Positions 49,787-58,105 of a DNA stretch of 60,061 nt are shown here, piece after piece. A program made the position numbers and the translations under genes. The notes beneath the pieces are model-generated. The model was given only the letters and a program-made list of their open reading frames with translations. It searched no databases and was not told the origin of the DNA. This DNA comes from an uncultured Sandaracinus sp. (GTDB lineage Bacteria; Myxococcota_A; Polyangia; Polyangiales; Sandaracinaceae), in NCBI GenBank assembly GCA_903828805.1, contig CAIKNO010000651.1:1-60061 (forward strand), in the 5' to 3' direction. Position 1 is the first letter of the stretch, and every line of letters starts with the position of its first letter.

Positions 49787-50644
49787 TCACTTCCCCTCGT
49801 AGACGTAGAAGCCCCGACCCGTCTTGCGGCCGAGCCACCCGGCCGCGACGTAGTTCCGCAACAACGGCGCCGGCCGATACTTGTCGTCCCCGAGCTCGCG
49901 GTGCAGCACTTCCGCGATCGCGAGGCAGGTGTCGAGCCCGATGAGATCGGCCAAGGCGAGCGGCCCGAGCGGATGATTGAGGCCGAGCGTGGCCCCGAGG
50001 TCGATGTCCTCGGCGCTGCCCAGCGATTCGGCGAGCACGAAGCACGCCTCGTTGAGGAACGGGATCAGCATGCGGTTCACGATGAACCCGGGGCTGTCCT
50101 TCGACGTGATGACCGTCTTGCCCATGCGTGCCGCGAGGCGAACAGTCGCCTCGTGAACCTCGTCGTCGGTCTGCAGCGCGCGGATGACCTCCACGAGCTT
50201 CATCACCGGCACGGGATTCATGAAGTGCATCCCGATCACGCGGGTCGGACGCGTCGTGCGCGCCGCGAGCTTGGTGATCGAGATGCTCGACGTGTTCGAG
50301 GCGAGGACCGCGCCCGGCTTCATCGCGGCATCCGCCGCGGCGAAGATCGTGTGCTTCACGTCCGGGTTCTCGGTCGCCGCCTCGATCACGAGGTCGCACG
50401 GGCCGAGCGCGTCGTAGCCCGTCGCGACTTCGATCCGCGCGAGCGCCGCGTCCGCGTCGTCGCGCGCGACCTTCCCTTTCTCGACGGCCCGCGCGAGCTG
50501 CTTGGCGATGCCCGCCCTGCCCTTCTCGGCCAGCTTCGCGTCCGCGTCGAGCAGGCGGACCGAGAGGCCCGTCTGTGAGGCCACCTGGGCGATGCCCGCC
50601 CCCATCTGTCCCGCTCCGATCACGCCTACGATCTGGATGTCCAT
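49787..50644 (-). CDS. hbd: 3-hydroxybutyryl-CoA dehydrogenase
   Basis: 285 residues from the ATG at 50644. NAD-binding VIGAGQMGAGIAQVAS at residues 8-23, central VIEAATENPDVK, ASNTSSISIT, catalytic histidine in VIGMHFMNPVP, and the C-terminal domain with KDSPGFIVNRML and NHPLGPLALADLIGLD. Converts 3-hydroxybutyryl-CoA and acetoacetyl-CoA. Works with the crotonase behind it and possibly the thiolase at 54529. Confidence 0.92.
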   Translation of the reverse strand: MDIQIVGVIGAGQMGAGIAQVASQTGLSVRLLDADAKLAEKGRAGIAKQLARAVEKGKVARDDADAALARIEVATGYDALGPCDLVIEAATENPDVKHTIFAAADAAMKPGAVLASNTSSISITKLAARTTRPTRVIGMHFMNPVPVMKLVEVIRALQTDDEVHEATVRLAARMGKTVITSKDSPGFIVNRMLIPFLNEACFVLAESLGSAEDIDLGATLGLNHPLGPLALADLIGLDTCLAIAEVLHRELGDDKYRPAPLLRNYVAAGWLGRKTGRGFYVYEGK

Positions 50645-50790
50645 GTCCCCGCGCTCCCTTCGAGTCGTGCCGGCCGTTCTCGGACGGCTCGTGCCTACCA
50701 GCGAGCCACGGCGTGCGTCAAGGCACGCCATCGGGCTTCCTCGACGGCGGATTCTTCGCGCAGAATCGCGGCTCCACGGGAGGTGTGCGC

Positions 50791-52563
50791 ATGGGCGCTC
50801 GTGATCGTGTCTTGGTGGGCGCCCTCGGATTCGTATTCGTCCTGGGCTGCGGAGGCTCGATGCCGGCGGGCGTCGACGGTGGGGTCGACGCGGCGCCCCC
50901 TTCCGATGCGGGCGCGCCGGATGCGCAAGAACCGGCCGTCGAGCCCGACCTCGCCTGTCCGGGGGCGACCGGTTGCGAGACCAGCGACGACGTCCAGTTG
51001 CAGGCCGGCGCAGCCAGCGTCGAGATCACGCCGGACATGGAGGTCGCCGAGACGTTCACGGACCTCAACGGCAACGCGACCTGGGACGCGCTCGACGAAC
51101 CGTTCGACGACCGGAACGGAGACGGGGTGTTCCAAGGCGAATGGATCGCCGGATTTGGCAACGGCCGCGCCGCCGACGGTGTCCACGATCCTCTCTGGGC
51201 CCGAGCCGTCGCGCTGCGGACCGGGAACACCACCGTGGCGCTCGTCGTGCTCGACACCGTCGGGTACTTCATCGACGAGATGGACGAGATTCGCGCCGAC
51301 CTCTCCGACGAGGGGCTCGACCTCGATCATCTCGCGGTGGCGGCGACGCACACCCACCAAGGCCGGGACACCGTGGGGATCTGGGGCGCCTCGATCGGCG
51401 ACTCGGGACTCAGCCCGGCGTTCATGCAGCGGACCCGTGAACGGGTGGCGCAGGCGGTTCGCGAGGCGCTCCGCGCGCTGCGCCCCGCGAACATCGAGTA
51501 CGCCGCGTTCCGACTCGGTGAGGTCGACCCCGACGGAGACACGAACCGCTACATCGGCGACAACCGCCACCCCAACATCGTCGACGACGAGGTCCGCGTC
51601 CTCCGCCTGATCGAGGCGGGGACCGGGACGGCCGATTCCCCTGGAAGCGGAACGACGATCGCCACCCTCGTCAACCTGGCCGGGCATCCCGAGTACCTCG
51701 GCTCGGAAAACCGTCGGCTCTCGAGCGACTACCCGTTTTGGTTGCGCCAGACCGTCGAGGTCGGTCTCGACGCCGGGCCCGATGGCGCACCGGTCCCCGG
51801 CCTCGGCGGCGTCTGCATCTTCGTCAACGGCGCGGTCGGCGCGCAGATCGGTCCGAACCACATCCACCCTCGGCTCTGGGATGGGACCGAGGTCGTCGGT
51901 CGAAGCCTGCAAGGCGGGCAGACGGTCGGCACGCAGGTCGGACACTACGTGCTCGAGGCCCTCCGCGGCGCCGGGGCCACGACCGAGGAGACCGCGTCCA
52001 TCGGATTCCGGACCGTTCGGTTCCGCGTGGTCGTGGAGAACACGCGCTACCACATCGCCGGTCAGCAGCACCTGTTCGACCGTGGGCTCTACGACTACGA
52101 CGACACGCGGCCCATCAATCGACTCAACCTGCCGAGCGTCGAGACGGCGGTGACGGTCCTCGACATCGGCGCGGCCACGATGCTCACCGCGCCGGGCGAA
52201 CTCGACCCTGCGGAGTTCGTCGGCGGATACGAAGCCCCGTGCCCATACACCCCTGGGGGCTGCGAGAACTTGCTCTTCGGAGGCGAGAATCTCCCGGACC
52301 TCTCGCGTGCGCCGGAGGGTCCCTTCCTTCGTGAGCGCCTCGCGTCGCGTCGCCCCGAGGCCGCTCAAGTGTGGCTCCTCGGGCTCACCGACGACTACCT
52401 CGGATATTTCTTGCCCGAGTTCGATTACGAGCTCGCGGGGGGCCTCCCGTACATCGCGGAAGCCCCGGGCCAGCACTACGAAGAGACGAACTCCGTGGGC
52501 GCCCAGGGCTGGCCACGGATCCGCCGAAAGATGCAGGAGCTCATCGAATGGCGACCCCGCTGA
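50791..52563 (+). CDS. Ceramidase-like secreted lipoprotein
   Basis: 590 residues. Lipoprotein signal with Cys20 (VFVLGC), then an Asp/Ala-rich linker. The main domain resembles the neutral ceramidase N-terminal family: GAASVEITPDMEV at its start and VAATHTHQGRDTVGIWG with the metal-ligand histidines. Between these lies a calcium-site-like part, DLNGNATWDALDEPFDDRNG. Where ceramidases have a GDVSPN-type segment with the nucleophilic serine, this protein has VNGAVGAQIGPNHI, so ceramidase activity is doubtful. No obvious operon partners. Confidence 0.65.
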   Translation: MGARDRVLVGALGFVFVLGCGGSMPAGVDGGVDAAPPSDAGAPDAQEPAVEPDLACPGATGCETSDDVQLQAGAASVEITPDMEVAETFTDLNGNATWDALDEPFDDRNGDGVFQGEWIAGFGNGRAADGVHDPLWARAVALRTGNTTVALVVLDTVGYFIDEMDEIRADLSDEGLDLDHLAVAATHTHQGRDTVGIWGASIGDSGLSPAFMQRTRERVAQAVREALRALRPANIEYAAFRLGEVDPDGDTNRYIGDNRHPNIVDDEVRVLRLIEAGTGTADSPGSGTTIATLVNLAGHPEYLGSENRRLSSDYPFWLRQTVEVGLDAGPDGAPVPGLGGVCIFVNGAVGAQIGPNHIHPRLWDGTEVVGRSLQGGQTVGTQVGHYVLEALRGAGATTEETASIGFRTVRFRVVVENTRYHIAGQQHLFDRGLYDYDDTRPINRLNLPSVETAVTVLDIGAATMLTAPGELDPAEFVGGYEAPCPYTPGGCENLLFGGENLPDLSRAPEGPFLRERLASRRPEAAQVWLLGLTDDYLGYFLPEFDYELAGGLPYIAEAPGQHYEETNSVGAQGWPRIRRKMQELIEWRPR

Positions 52564-52598
52564 AGCCCACGCGGGCCCGGCGTCGGACCCACGACTGA

Positions 52599-54440
52599 TC
52601 AGCGCGCGCGGGCGGTCAACCTGCGTGGCGGGTCGTCGTGCCGCCAACGCAGGTCCGCTTCTCGCCGCAAGCGAACCCGGGCAGCGTATGCCCCGGGCTC
52701 ACCCGAGACCGCCTCTTCGAGCTCCGACAGTTCCAGATAGAGAGCATCCTCCGGAGCGTCGATGGTGCCGGCCTCGGCCAGGCGACTGCCCACCAGGACG
52801 CCGCCCTGGCGGAGGCGGAGCATGCTCTCGGCGAGGGCCTCCCCGAGCCGGCCCTTCAATTCGGCGAGCTGTGCCAGGGCGACCGTCAAACCGATCACCA
52901 GGCCCTCCCGCGCGCGGCCGAGCGGACGCAGCCGCGCGGTCACGAGGAGGCGACGCAACGTCTCCCTGCGGGCGACCTCGACGCCATCGAGGTCCCGTGC
53001 GAGCACATCCAGCAAGCCCGCTCTCAGGGTGTCGTCATCATGGCCATAGGGAAGCGGCCGCACGTCGACTCCGAGGGGCCTCAGCCCCGCAAGCTCGGTC
53101 CGGGTGTCGTCCCAGCGCCGCCTGAGCGTCGCGGGGATCCGGTGCGGTTCTGGGACTTCCCCCAGCTGGTCCACCAGGTGCCGCGCGAGACGCAGCAGCT
53201 TCTCTTCCCCACGACGACGGGTTCGCGTCTTTCGAATCGCGGAGAGCGCATGAATCGCATCCCGCGGCAGCGCGCCCGTCACCGATTCTAGCGCAGACAC
53301 CGTGGCCCACGTGGCGAGGCGGGCGCTCTCGAGCTGGGTGAACACGTCCACCACGAGGCGCTGTCGGTCACGAAGCGCCGCGAGGCAGGCCGCTGCGTCC
53401 ATCGCCGGCGGCACTTCGCGGTCGATCGAGTGCAGGCGGGCGGCGAGCTGTTCCTCGAACGCCCGCACGGCCGCCGCGGGCGCCGCGAGATCAGCCGCGA
53501 CCTGCATCGCGCGCTGTCCAGCGCGAAGCAGCGAGATGCCCGAGCCTCGCTCCCGCGCCGGCTCCACATCCGCGCGCCGGTACGCCCGAGCGTAGTGCCG
53601 GCTGACCCGCGCCTCATCGTCGCCTTGACCGCGGAGCGCGCGGTCGAGGGCATCGATCGCCAGCGGCGCGATCGGGCCTTCATCGGCCTGCAGCATCGCC
53701 ACCCGCCGGAACGACGAGTCGGTGAACGACGGCGCCACCGTGAACGGGCGCACGCCGTGGACCACCAACCGCCCGCGCCGATGGCCAAACCGAAGGCGGA
53801 CCGGACGCCCGAGCGCGAGTTGAGCTCGATCCGCCAGGTCGGCCGCCCGCGCGACCACTTCTGCGGGGAGCGGGGCGCTGCCATCCCCCACCACGCGCAT
53901 CGTCTTTCGGTCGAGGCGCCACGGCATCTCCCCCTCCACCCCGACCGCGACGACCTCGGGGTCTCCGCTCGCGGGATCGATGCTCGCAGCCCATCCGCAA
54001 GGGCCTTCATCGCGAACCGTGATTCGAACGCCCGCTTCGGTACGGGCCCCCGCGAGGGCGACTTGCAGCGCCTCCGAATCGAGCACTCGGAACATCTCCG
54101 CGACGCGCGTGGGCAGGTCTTCCCCTCGTCTCACCGACACGCGGCCGGGCCACACACGACGGCAGCGAAGCTCGAGGGCGTGGGTGGCGAAGAACCCCGA
54201 GAGTTCGACGACGGGAGCCGGCTCCTCGACGCGGAGCGCAGCCGCGACGGCCGCGACGGTGCGGCCCTCCGCTTCGGCCGACAGTCCCACCACCCAGATC
54301 GGCGCCGGGGGAACGCCGAGGTCGATGACCTTGGCGAGATCGACCGCCTCCTCTCCGAGCGCGCGGAGCTCGTCTCGGCTGAGCGTTCCGAGCGCACGAA
54401 GGCCTGCGAGCCGCTCATCGAAGCCATCGTTCACGGACAA
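52599..54440 (-). CDS. Degenerate PEP-synthase-like protein lacking the swivelling domain
   Basis: 613 residues from a GTG at 54440. Traces of the PPDK/PEP synthase ATP-binding half are visible: VIDLGVPPAPIWVVG, GWAASIDPASGDPEVVAVG and LALGRPVRLRFGHRRGRLVV followed by HGVRPF, where PEP synthases have the LQARPIT end. The C-terminal third resembles the linker preceding the phosphohistidine domain (RETLRRLLVTARLRPLG, APEDALYLELSELEEAVSG). The phosphohistidine domain and PEP-binding barrel are missing. Probably a non-classical or inactive relative; function unknown. Confidence 0.45.
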   Translation of the reverse strand: MSVNDGFDERLAGLRALGTLSRDELRALGEEAVDLAKVIDLGVPPAPIWVVGLSAEAEGRTVAAVAAALRVEEPAPVVELSGFFATHALELRCRRVWPGRVSVRRGEDLPTRVAEMFRVLDSEALQVALAGARTEAGVRITVRDEGPCGWAASIDPASGDPEVVAVGVEGEMPWRLDRKTMRVVGDGSAPLPAEVVARAADLADRAQLALGRPVRLRFGHRRGRLVVHGVRPFTVAPSFTDSSFRRVAMLQADEGPIAPLAIDALDRALRGQGDDEARVSRHYARAYRRADVEPARERGSGISLLRAGQRAMQVAADLAAPAAAVRAFEEQLAARLHSIDREVPPAMDAAACLAALRDRQRLVVDVFTQLESARLATWATVSALESVTGALPRDAIHALSAIRKTRTRRRGEEKLLRLARHLVDQLGEVPEPHRIPATLRRRWDDTRTELAGLRPLGVDVRPLPYGHDDDTLRAGLLDVLARDLDGVEVARRETLRRLLVTARLRPLGRAREGLVIGLTVALAQLAELKGRLGEALAESMLRLRQGGVLVGSRLAEAGTIDAPEDALYLELSELEEAVSGEPGAYAARVRLRREADLRWRHDDPPRRLTARAR

Positions 54441-54528
54441 TCGCTCGTTCTCCAGACGTTCGAGGCCGCATCGCGCCCTCGCGAGTCACGGTTCGGATGA
54501 ACCCTCGCGAAGGCGCACCGACGGGGGG

Positions 54529-55713
54529 TCAGACGGTCTCGACGATCACCGCAACGGCCTCGCCGCCGCCGATGCACAAGGTTGCCAGGCCGCGACGGGC
54601 GCCGCGGGCTCGGAGCGTGTGGACCAGCGTCGTGAGGATCCGCGCGCCGCTCGCGCCGATCGGATGTCCGAGCGCGACGGCTCCGCCACGAACGTTCATC
54701 TTGCTGGGGTCGATGCCGAGCTTCTTGGCCGTGACCATCGCGACCACCGCGAAGGCCTCGTTCACCTCGAAGAGGTCGATGTCCGACACCGAGAGCCCCG
54801 TGCGGGCGAGCGCATGTTCGACCGACCCGACCGGCGCGGTCGTGAACCACTCCGGTGCCTGTGCGTGCGCACCGTAACCGACGACCCTGGCCAGCGGCGT
54901 GAGCCCGTGGGCCGCCACCGCTTCGCCGCTCGCCAAGACCAGCGCCGAGGCGCCGTCGTTGATCTTCGAGGCGTTGGCCGCCGTGATCGTCCCGTCCTTG
55001 TCGAAGGCAGGACGCAGCGAAGCCATCTTGTCGAGCTTGGCGCGACGTGGCTCCTCGTCCTCGGTCACCGTGGTCGCTTCGCCCTTCTTACCTTCGATGC
55101 GAACCGGAGCGATCTCGGCGGCGAACTCGCCTCCCTGCATCGCGGCGAGCGCCCGCTCGTAGCTCTGTTTCGCGAAGTCGTCCTGCTCGGCGCGGGTGAA
55201 GCCGTGCTCTCGAACGCACAGTTCCCCCGCGTTGCCCATGTGCCAGTTCTTGTACGGGTCCCAGAGGCCGTCGTGAATCATGGCGTCCACCGCCTGGGCG
55301 TTCCCCATCCGGAACCCGGCCCGGGCCGTCGGCAGCAGGTAGGGCGCCTGGCTCATCGACTCCATCCCGCCCGCCAAGACCACCTCCGTGTCCCCCAGGA
55401 GGATCGACCGCGCGCCCAGGATGACCGCCTGCAAGCCCGATCCGCAGACCTTGCTCACGGTGGTCGCAGGGACCTTGTCCGGAATTCCCGCGAACCGCGC
55501 GGCCTGCCTCGCGGGGGCCTGTCCCACACCGGCGCTCAGGACGTTGCCCATGTAGACCTCGTCGACTGCGGCTCCGGGCAGACCTGAACGGGTCATCGCG
55601 GCCTCGATCGCAACGGCCCCGAGTCGGGGGGCCGGCACGTCGGCCAGCGCGCCCTGGAACGAACCGATGGGCGTCCGAACCGCCGCCACGATGAACACGT
55701 CTCGCTTCGACAT
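54529..55713 (-). CDS. Acetyl-CoA acetyltransferase (thiolase)
   Basis: 394 residues from the ATG at 55713, eight bases after GGAGGA. Thiolase motifs: VAAVRTPIGSFQGALAD, nucleophile cysteine in KVCGSGLQAVILG (about residue 89), NEAFAVVAMV, GGAVALGHPIGASGARI and the second cysteine in CIGGGEAVAV. It interconverts acetyl-CoA and acetoacetyl-CoA. With crotonase and hbd nearby it completes most of a C4 acyl-CoA pathway. Confidence 0.93.
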   Translation of the reverse strand: MSKRDVFIVAAVRTPIGSFQGALADVPAPRLGAVAIEAAMTRSGLPGAAVDEVYMGNVLSAGVGQAPARQAARFAGIPDKVPATTVSKVCGSGLQAVILGARSILLGDTEVVLAGGMESMSQAPYLLPTARAGFRMGNAQAVDAMIHDGLWDPYKNWHMGNAGELCVREHGFTRAEQDDFAKQSYERALAAMQGGEFAAEIAPVRIEGKKGEATTVTEDEEPRRAKLDKMASLRPAFDKDGTITAANASKINDGASALVLASGEAVAAHGLTPLARVVGYGAHAQAPEWFTTAPVGSVEHALARTGLSVSDIDLFEVNEAFAVVAMVTAKKLGIDPSKMNVRGGAVALGHPIGASGARILTTLVHTLRARGARRGLATLCIGGGEAVAVIVETV

Positions 55714-55807
55714 CAGAATCCTCCAGCGCGCCTTCCGAGGCACGCGTCGACCGGGTCTGTCACCGCGACGCGACCAGCGTCAAGACCGAGGCGAGCGCCT
55801 ACGCACG

Positions 55808-55828
55808 AGCCCGCCTTGGCAGCGGGCT
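55808..55828. repeat. Inverted repeat between kelch and thiolase genes
   Basis: AGCCCGC (55808-55814) and GCGGGCT (55822-55828) flank a 7-base loop in the 134-bp gap. It could be a weak terminator for the kelch gene; no T-run follows. Confidence 0.25.
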
Positions 55829-55847
55829 GCGTCACGGCATCAAAGCG

Positions 55848-57743
55848 TCAAGGCATCGACGCGGCTGCGTCGCCCAGGGGACCTGGAACCCCGCCGTCGC
55901 TACTTCCGCCGTCCGCCGTGGCCGAACCTGCACATCCGGAGATCGACGCGGGCGTCGGCACGACGAGCAGGACCTCGGCAGCGCTGATGGCCGCGAGCGC
56001 ATCCTCGGCCGCCCCCTCGCGACGAAAGCCGCCCGTGACGAGCACGCGGTCGTCCCCGAGCCACGTGGCCTGGTGACCCCAACGTCCGACGATGAGGTCG
56101 GGTTGTCGCGTGACCGCCCCCCCCGAGACCCCCTGGTCCACCTGGATCACCTGCCCGATCTCGTGGAGCTGACTGCCTGGCATCCCCTCGCGCTGCGCCC
56201 CGCCCACGAGCATGACGGCGCTCGAGGATGTGGGGGTGGCGGCGTGCAAGATCGGAGACGGCCACGCGCCCGGATCGATCGAGACGCCGCGAAGGGCTCC
56301 GCCGGTCATCGTGACCAGCGTCAGCGGTTGCCGGGAGGGCAAGGTTCCGATGCCTCCCGACATCCCCTCGAGCGGCGTGACTTCCGCCCCGCCCGCGATC
56401 AGCACGCCCTCGCCGAGCGGCGTGGCGGTGTGCAGCGCAGTTGCAGGAGGCATCCCGTTCGCGGCGGCGGCCACCGTACCCGACATGGTCCCGGCGAGTT
56501 CACCGGCCCCCTCGTCCACCGACGTTCGCGAGGTGGCACTCACGTTTCCGCCCCAGATGAGCGCCGCGCCATCCGCAAGCCAAGATGCGCTGGCGCCGAA
56601 GCGCGACGTCGCGAGCATGCCCATCGTACCGGAGGCTTCGGGCGCCCGGGGCACCTCGAACCACGTGCTGCCGACCATCGGCGAGGGCCTCGAGCCGGTG
56701 CCGCCGCCCGTGAGCAATCCGCCCCCCACGAGGATCGCCCCAGTATCGGGGTGCGCCTGCGTGACGGCCGCGAGCCCCACCCGCGGTCGTGCGCCCGGCT
56801 CGATCGAGCGGACGGTCGCGCTGCGGGTGCGCGGATCGTAGAGGATGTCGACCGAGTCGCGAACCGTGGCGCCGCCGCCGGGAAGCAGTGGCGAGCCGAA
56901 CTGCGAGAAGGATTGAAACTCGTCGAATCGCGCAGCGGGCTCCCCGCCGGCGGTGAACCCACCGATCGAGCGAATCCTAAATTCCCCGCTAGGGAGGGTC
57001 TCCACGTACTCCGCTCGATGCAGCACCGCGCCGAAGCCGGCATCGCCGTCCACGTCGGTCAGTTGCACCACGTGGAATCGGCCCTCGACCGCGTCGTAGA
57101 CCTCGACCGAGCGTTCGAGGGTGGCGCCGAGCATCCCGGAAGAGACCCCGACACCGAAGCTCGGGCTGACGCGCTGCCCTGTGACTCCGCCCAAGACCAA
57201 CACGTCGCCCGTCGGCAGACGAACGGCCTGATGGAGGGCCCGCGCCGCCGGCGCAGCGCCATCATCCCGGGGGCCAGCGCAGGACCACATCCCGTAACGC
57301 TCGAGTCGCACCCGCAACCGGGCTCCAGCCCCTCCGATGTCGGCGAGGAGACCCCGGGCAAAGGGCACGCCGCCCGCGTACGCCCGCAACTCCAGTTGAC
57401 GATCGCGGCCGTCACCGACCTCCACATCCAGGGCGAATCGACGGGACGCATCGACGTCGAACCTGAGTTCGCTGGCCGGGACGGCATGGTCATCCCCGGG
57501 ACGCGAGACCTGCAGGGGCACGCAGCCACTCGCGGTGCGCTGACACACCGTCACCGTGACGCAGTCCACGCCTGGAGGAAGGCCATCGGACGCCGTCACA
57601 CAAGCCAACGGGCCGCTGCCCGCGACGGGCGCCGTGGCCAGCTCGACTTCGAGCCGGGCCGTCGCGCTCGCACCGCAAGCCGCCGTCCACCCCGCCATCG
57701 CCACCGAGCAGATCGCCCGCGAGAATCGTCGTTCGAAAAACAC
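55848..57743 (-). CDS. Kelch-repeat lipoprotein
   Basis: 631 residues with a GTG start at 57743 giving a lipoprotein signal (FSRAICSVAMAGWTAAC, Cys23); the frame is open further upstream, so the start is uncertain. At least four kelch-like blades can be seen: LHQAVRLPTGDVLVLGGVTG, LHTATPLGEGVLIAGG, LHAATPTSSSAVMLVGG and GHQATWLGDDRVLVTGG. It ends in a Gly/Asp/Ser-rich tail. A probable envelope beta-propeller; ligand unknown. Confidence 0.68.
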   Translation of the reverse strand: MFFERRFSRAICSVAMAGWTAACGASATARLEVELATAPVAGSGPLACVTASDGLPPGVDCVTVTVCQRTASGCVPLQVSRPGDDHAVPASELRFDVDASRRFALDVEVGDGRDRQLELRAYAGGVPFARGLLADIGGAGARLRVRLERYGMWSCAGPRDDGAAPAARALHQAVRLPTGDVLVLGGVTGQRVSPSFGVGVSSGMLGATLERSVEVYDAVEGRFHVVQLTDVDGDAGFGAVLHRAEYVETLPSGEFRIRSIGGFTAGGEPAARFDEFQSFSQFGSPLLPGGGATVRDSVDILYDPRTRSATVRSIEPGARPRVGLAAVTQAHPDTGAILVGGGLLTGGGTGSRPSPMVGSTWFEVPRAPEASGTMGMLATSRFGASASWLADGAALIWGGNVSATSRTSVDEGAGELAGTMSGTVAAAANGMPPATALHTATPLGEGVLIAGGAEVTPLEGMSGGIGTLPSRQPLTLVTMTGGALRGVSIDPGAWPSPILHAATPTSSSAVMLVGGAQREGMPGSQLHEIGQVIQVDQGVSGGAVTRQPDLIVGRWGHQATWLGDDRVLVTGGFRREGAAEDALAAISAAEVLLVVPTPASISGCAGSATADGGSSDGGVPGPLGDAAASMP

Positions 57744-57855
57744 GGGGCGACGGTACCACACCGAAGCCGCTCGTTGGATGGGATCCCGCGACGCTTCGGC
57801 CCCGCTTCCGCCATGGGCGGTCCCCTCACGGCCTCCGTCCGGCGTCGCGATCCGC

Positions 57856-57894
57856 GAAAAAGAAAACGGCCGGAGAGCCATGCTCTCCGGCCGT
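57856..57894 (-). terminator. Rho-independent terminator of tRNA-Val
   Basis: A 13-bp perfect stem (57866-57878 with 57882-57894) and a 3-base loop, followed on the minus strand by a T-rich run (57865-57856). It lies 7 bases after the tRNA 3' end. Confidence 0.9.
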
Positions 57895-57900
57895 CGTCAT

Positions 57901-57972
57901 TGGGCGTTGCTGGACTTGAACCAGCGACTTCCACCGTGTGAAGGTGGCACTCTACCGCTGAGTTAAACGCCC
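57901..57972 (-). tRNA. tRNA-Val (anticodon CAC)
   Basis: 72 bases on the minus strand including the discriminator A. The acceptor arms GGGCGTT and AACGCCC pair fully. The anticodon stem CCACC/GGTGG encloses TTCACAC, giving anticodon CAC, which reads GTG (Val). The T-arm GCTGG-TTCAAGT-CCAGC is standard. CCA is not encoded. Confidence 0.95.
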
Positions 57973-58068
57973 TTCTCTGCCCCGTGCCCAGCCCGCCGAA
58001 CCGATGATGAACACCACGAAGAGCATTCAAACCCGTACTGGCGATGATGAGCGAAACCGAGGGCCGAG

Positions 58069-58097
58069 AGTATGAAGCGGAACCGACGTCCGTGCAA
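58069..58097 (-). promoter_or_regulatory. Candidate promoter for the tRNA-Val gene
   Basis: On the minus strand TTGCAC (58097-58092), 17-base spacer, CATACT (58074-58069), just after the stop of the S1-domain gene and about 97 bases before the tRNA. Confidence 0.4.
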
Positions 58098-58105
58098 GCA
58101 GCTTT

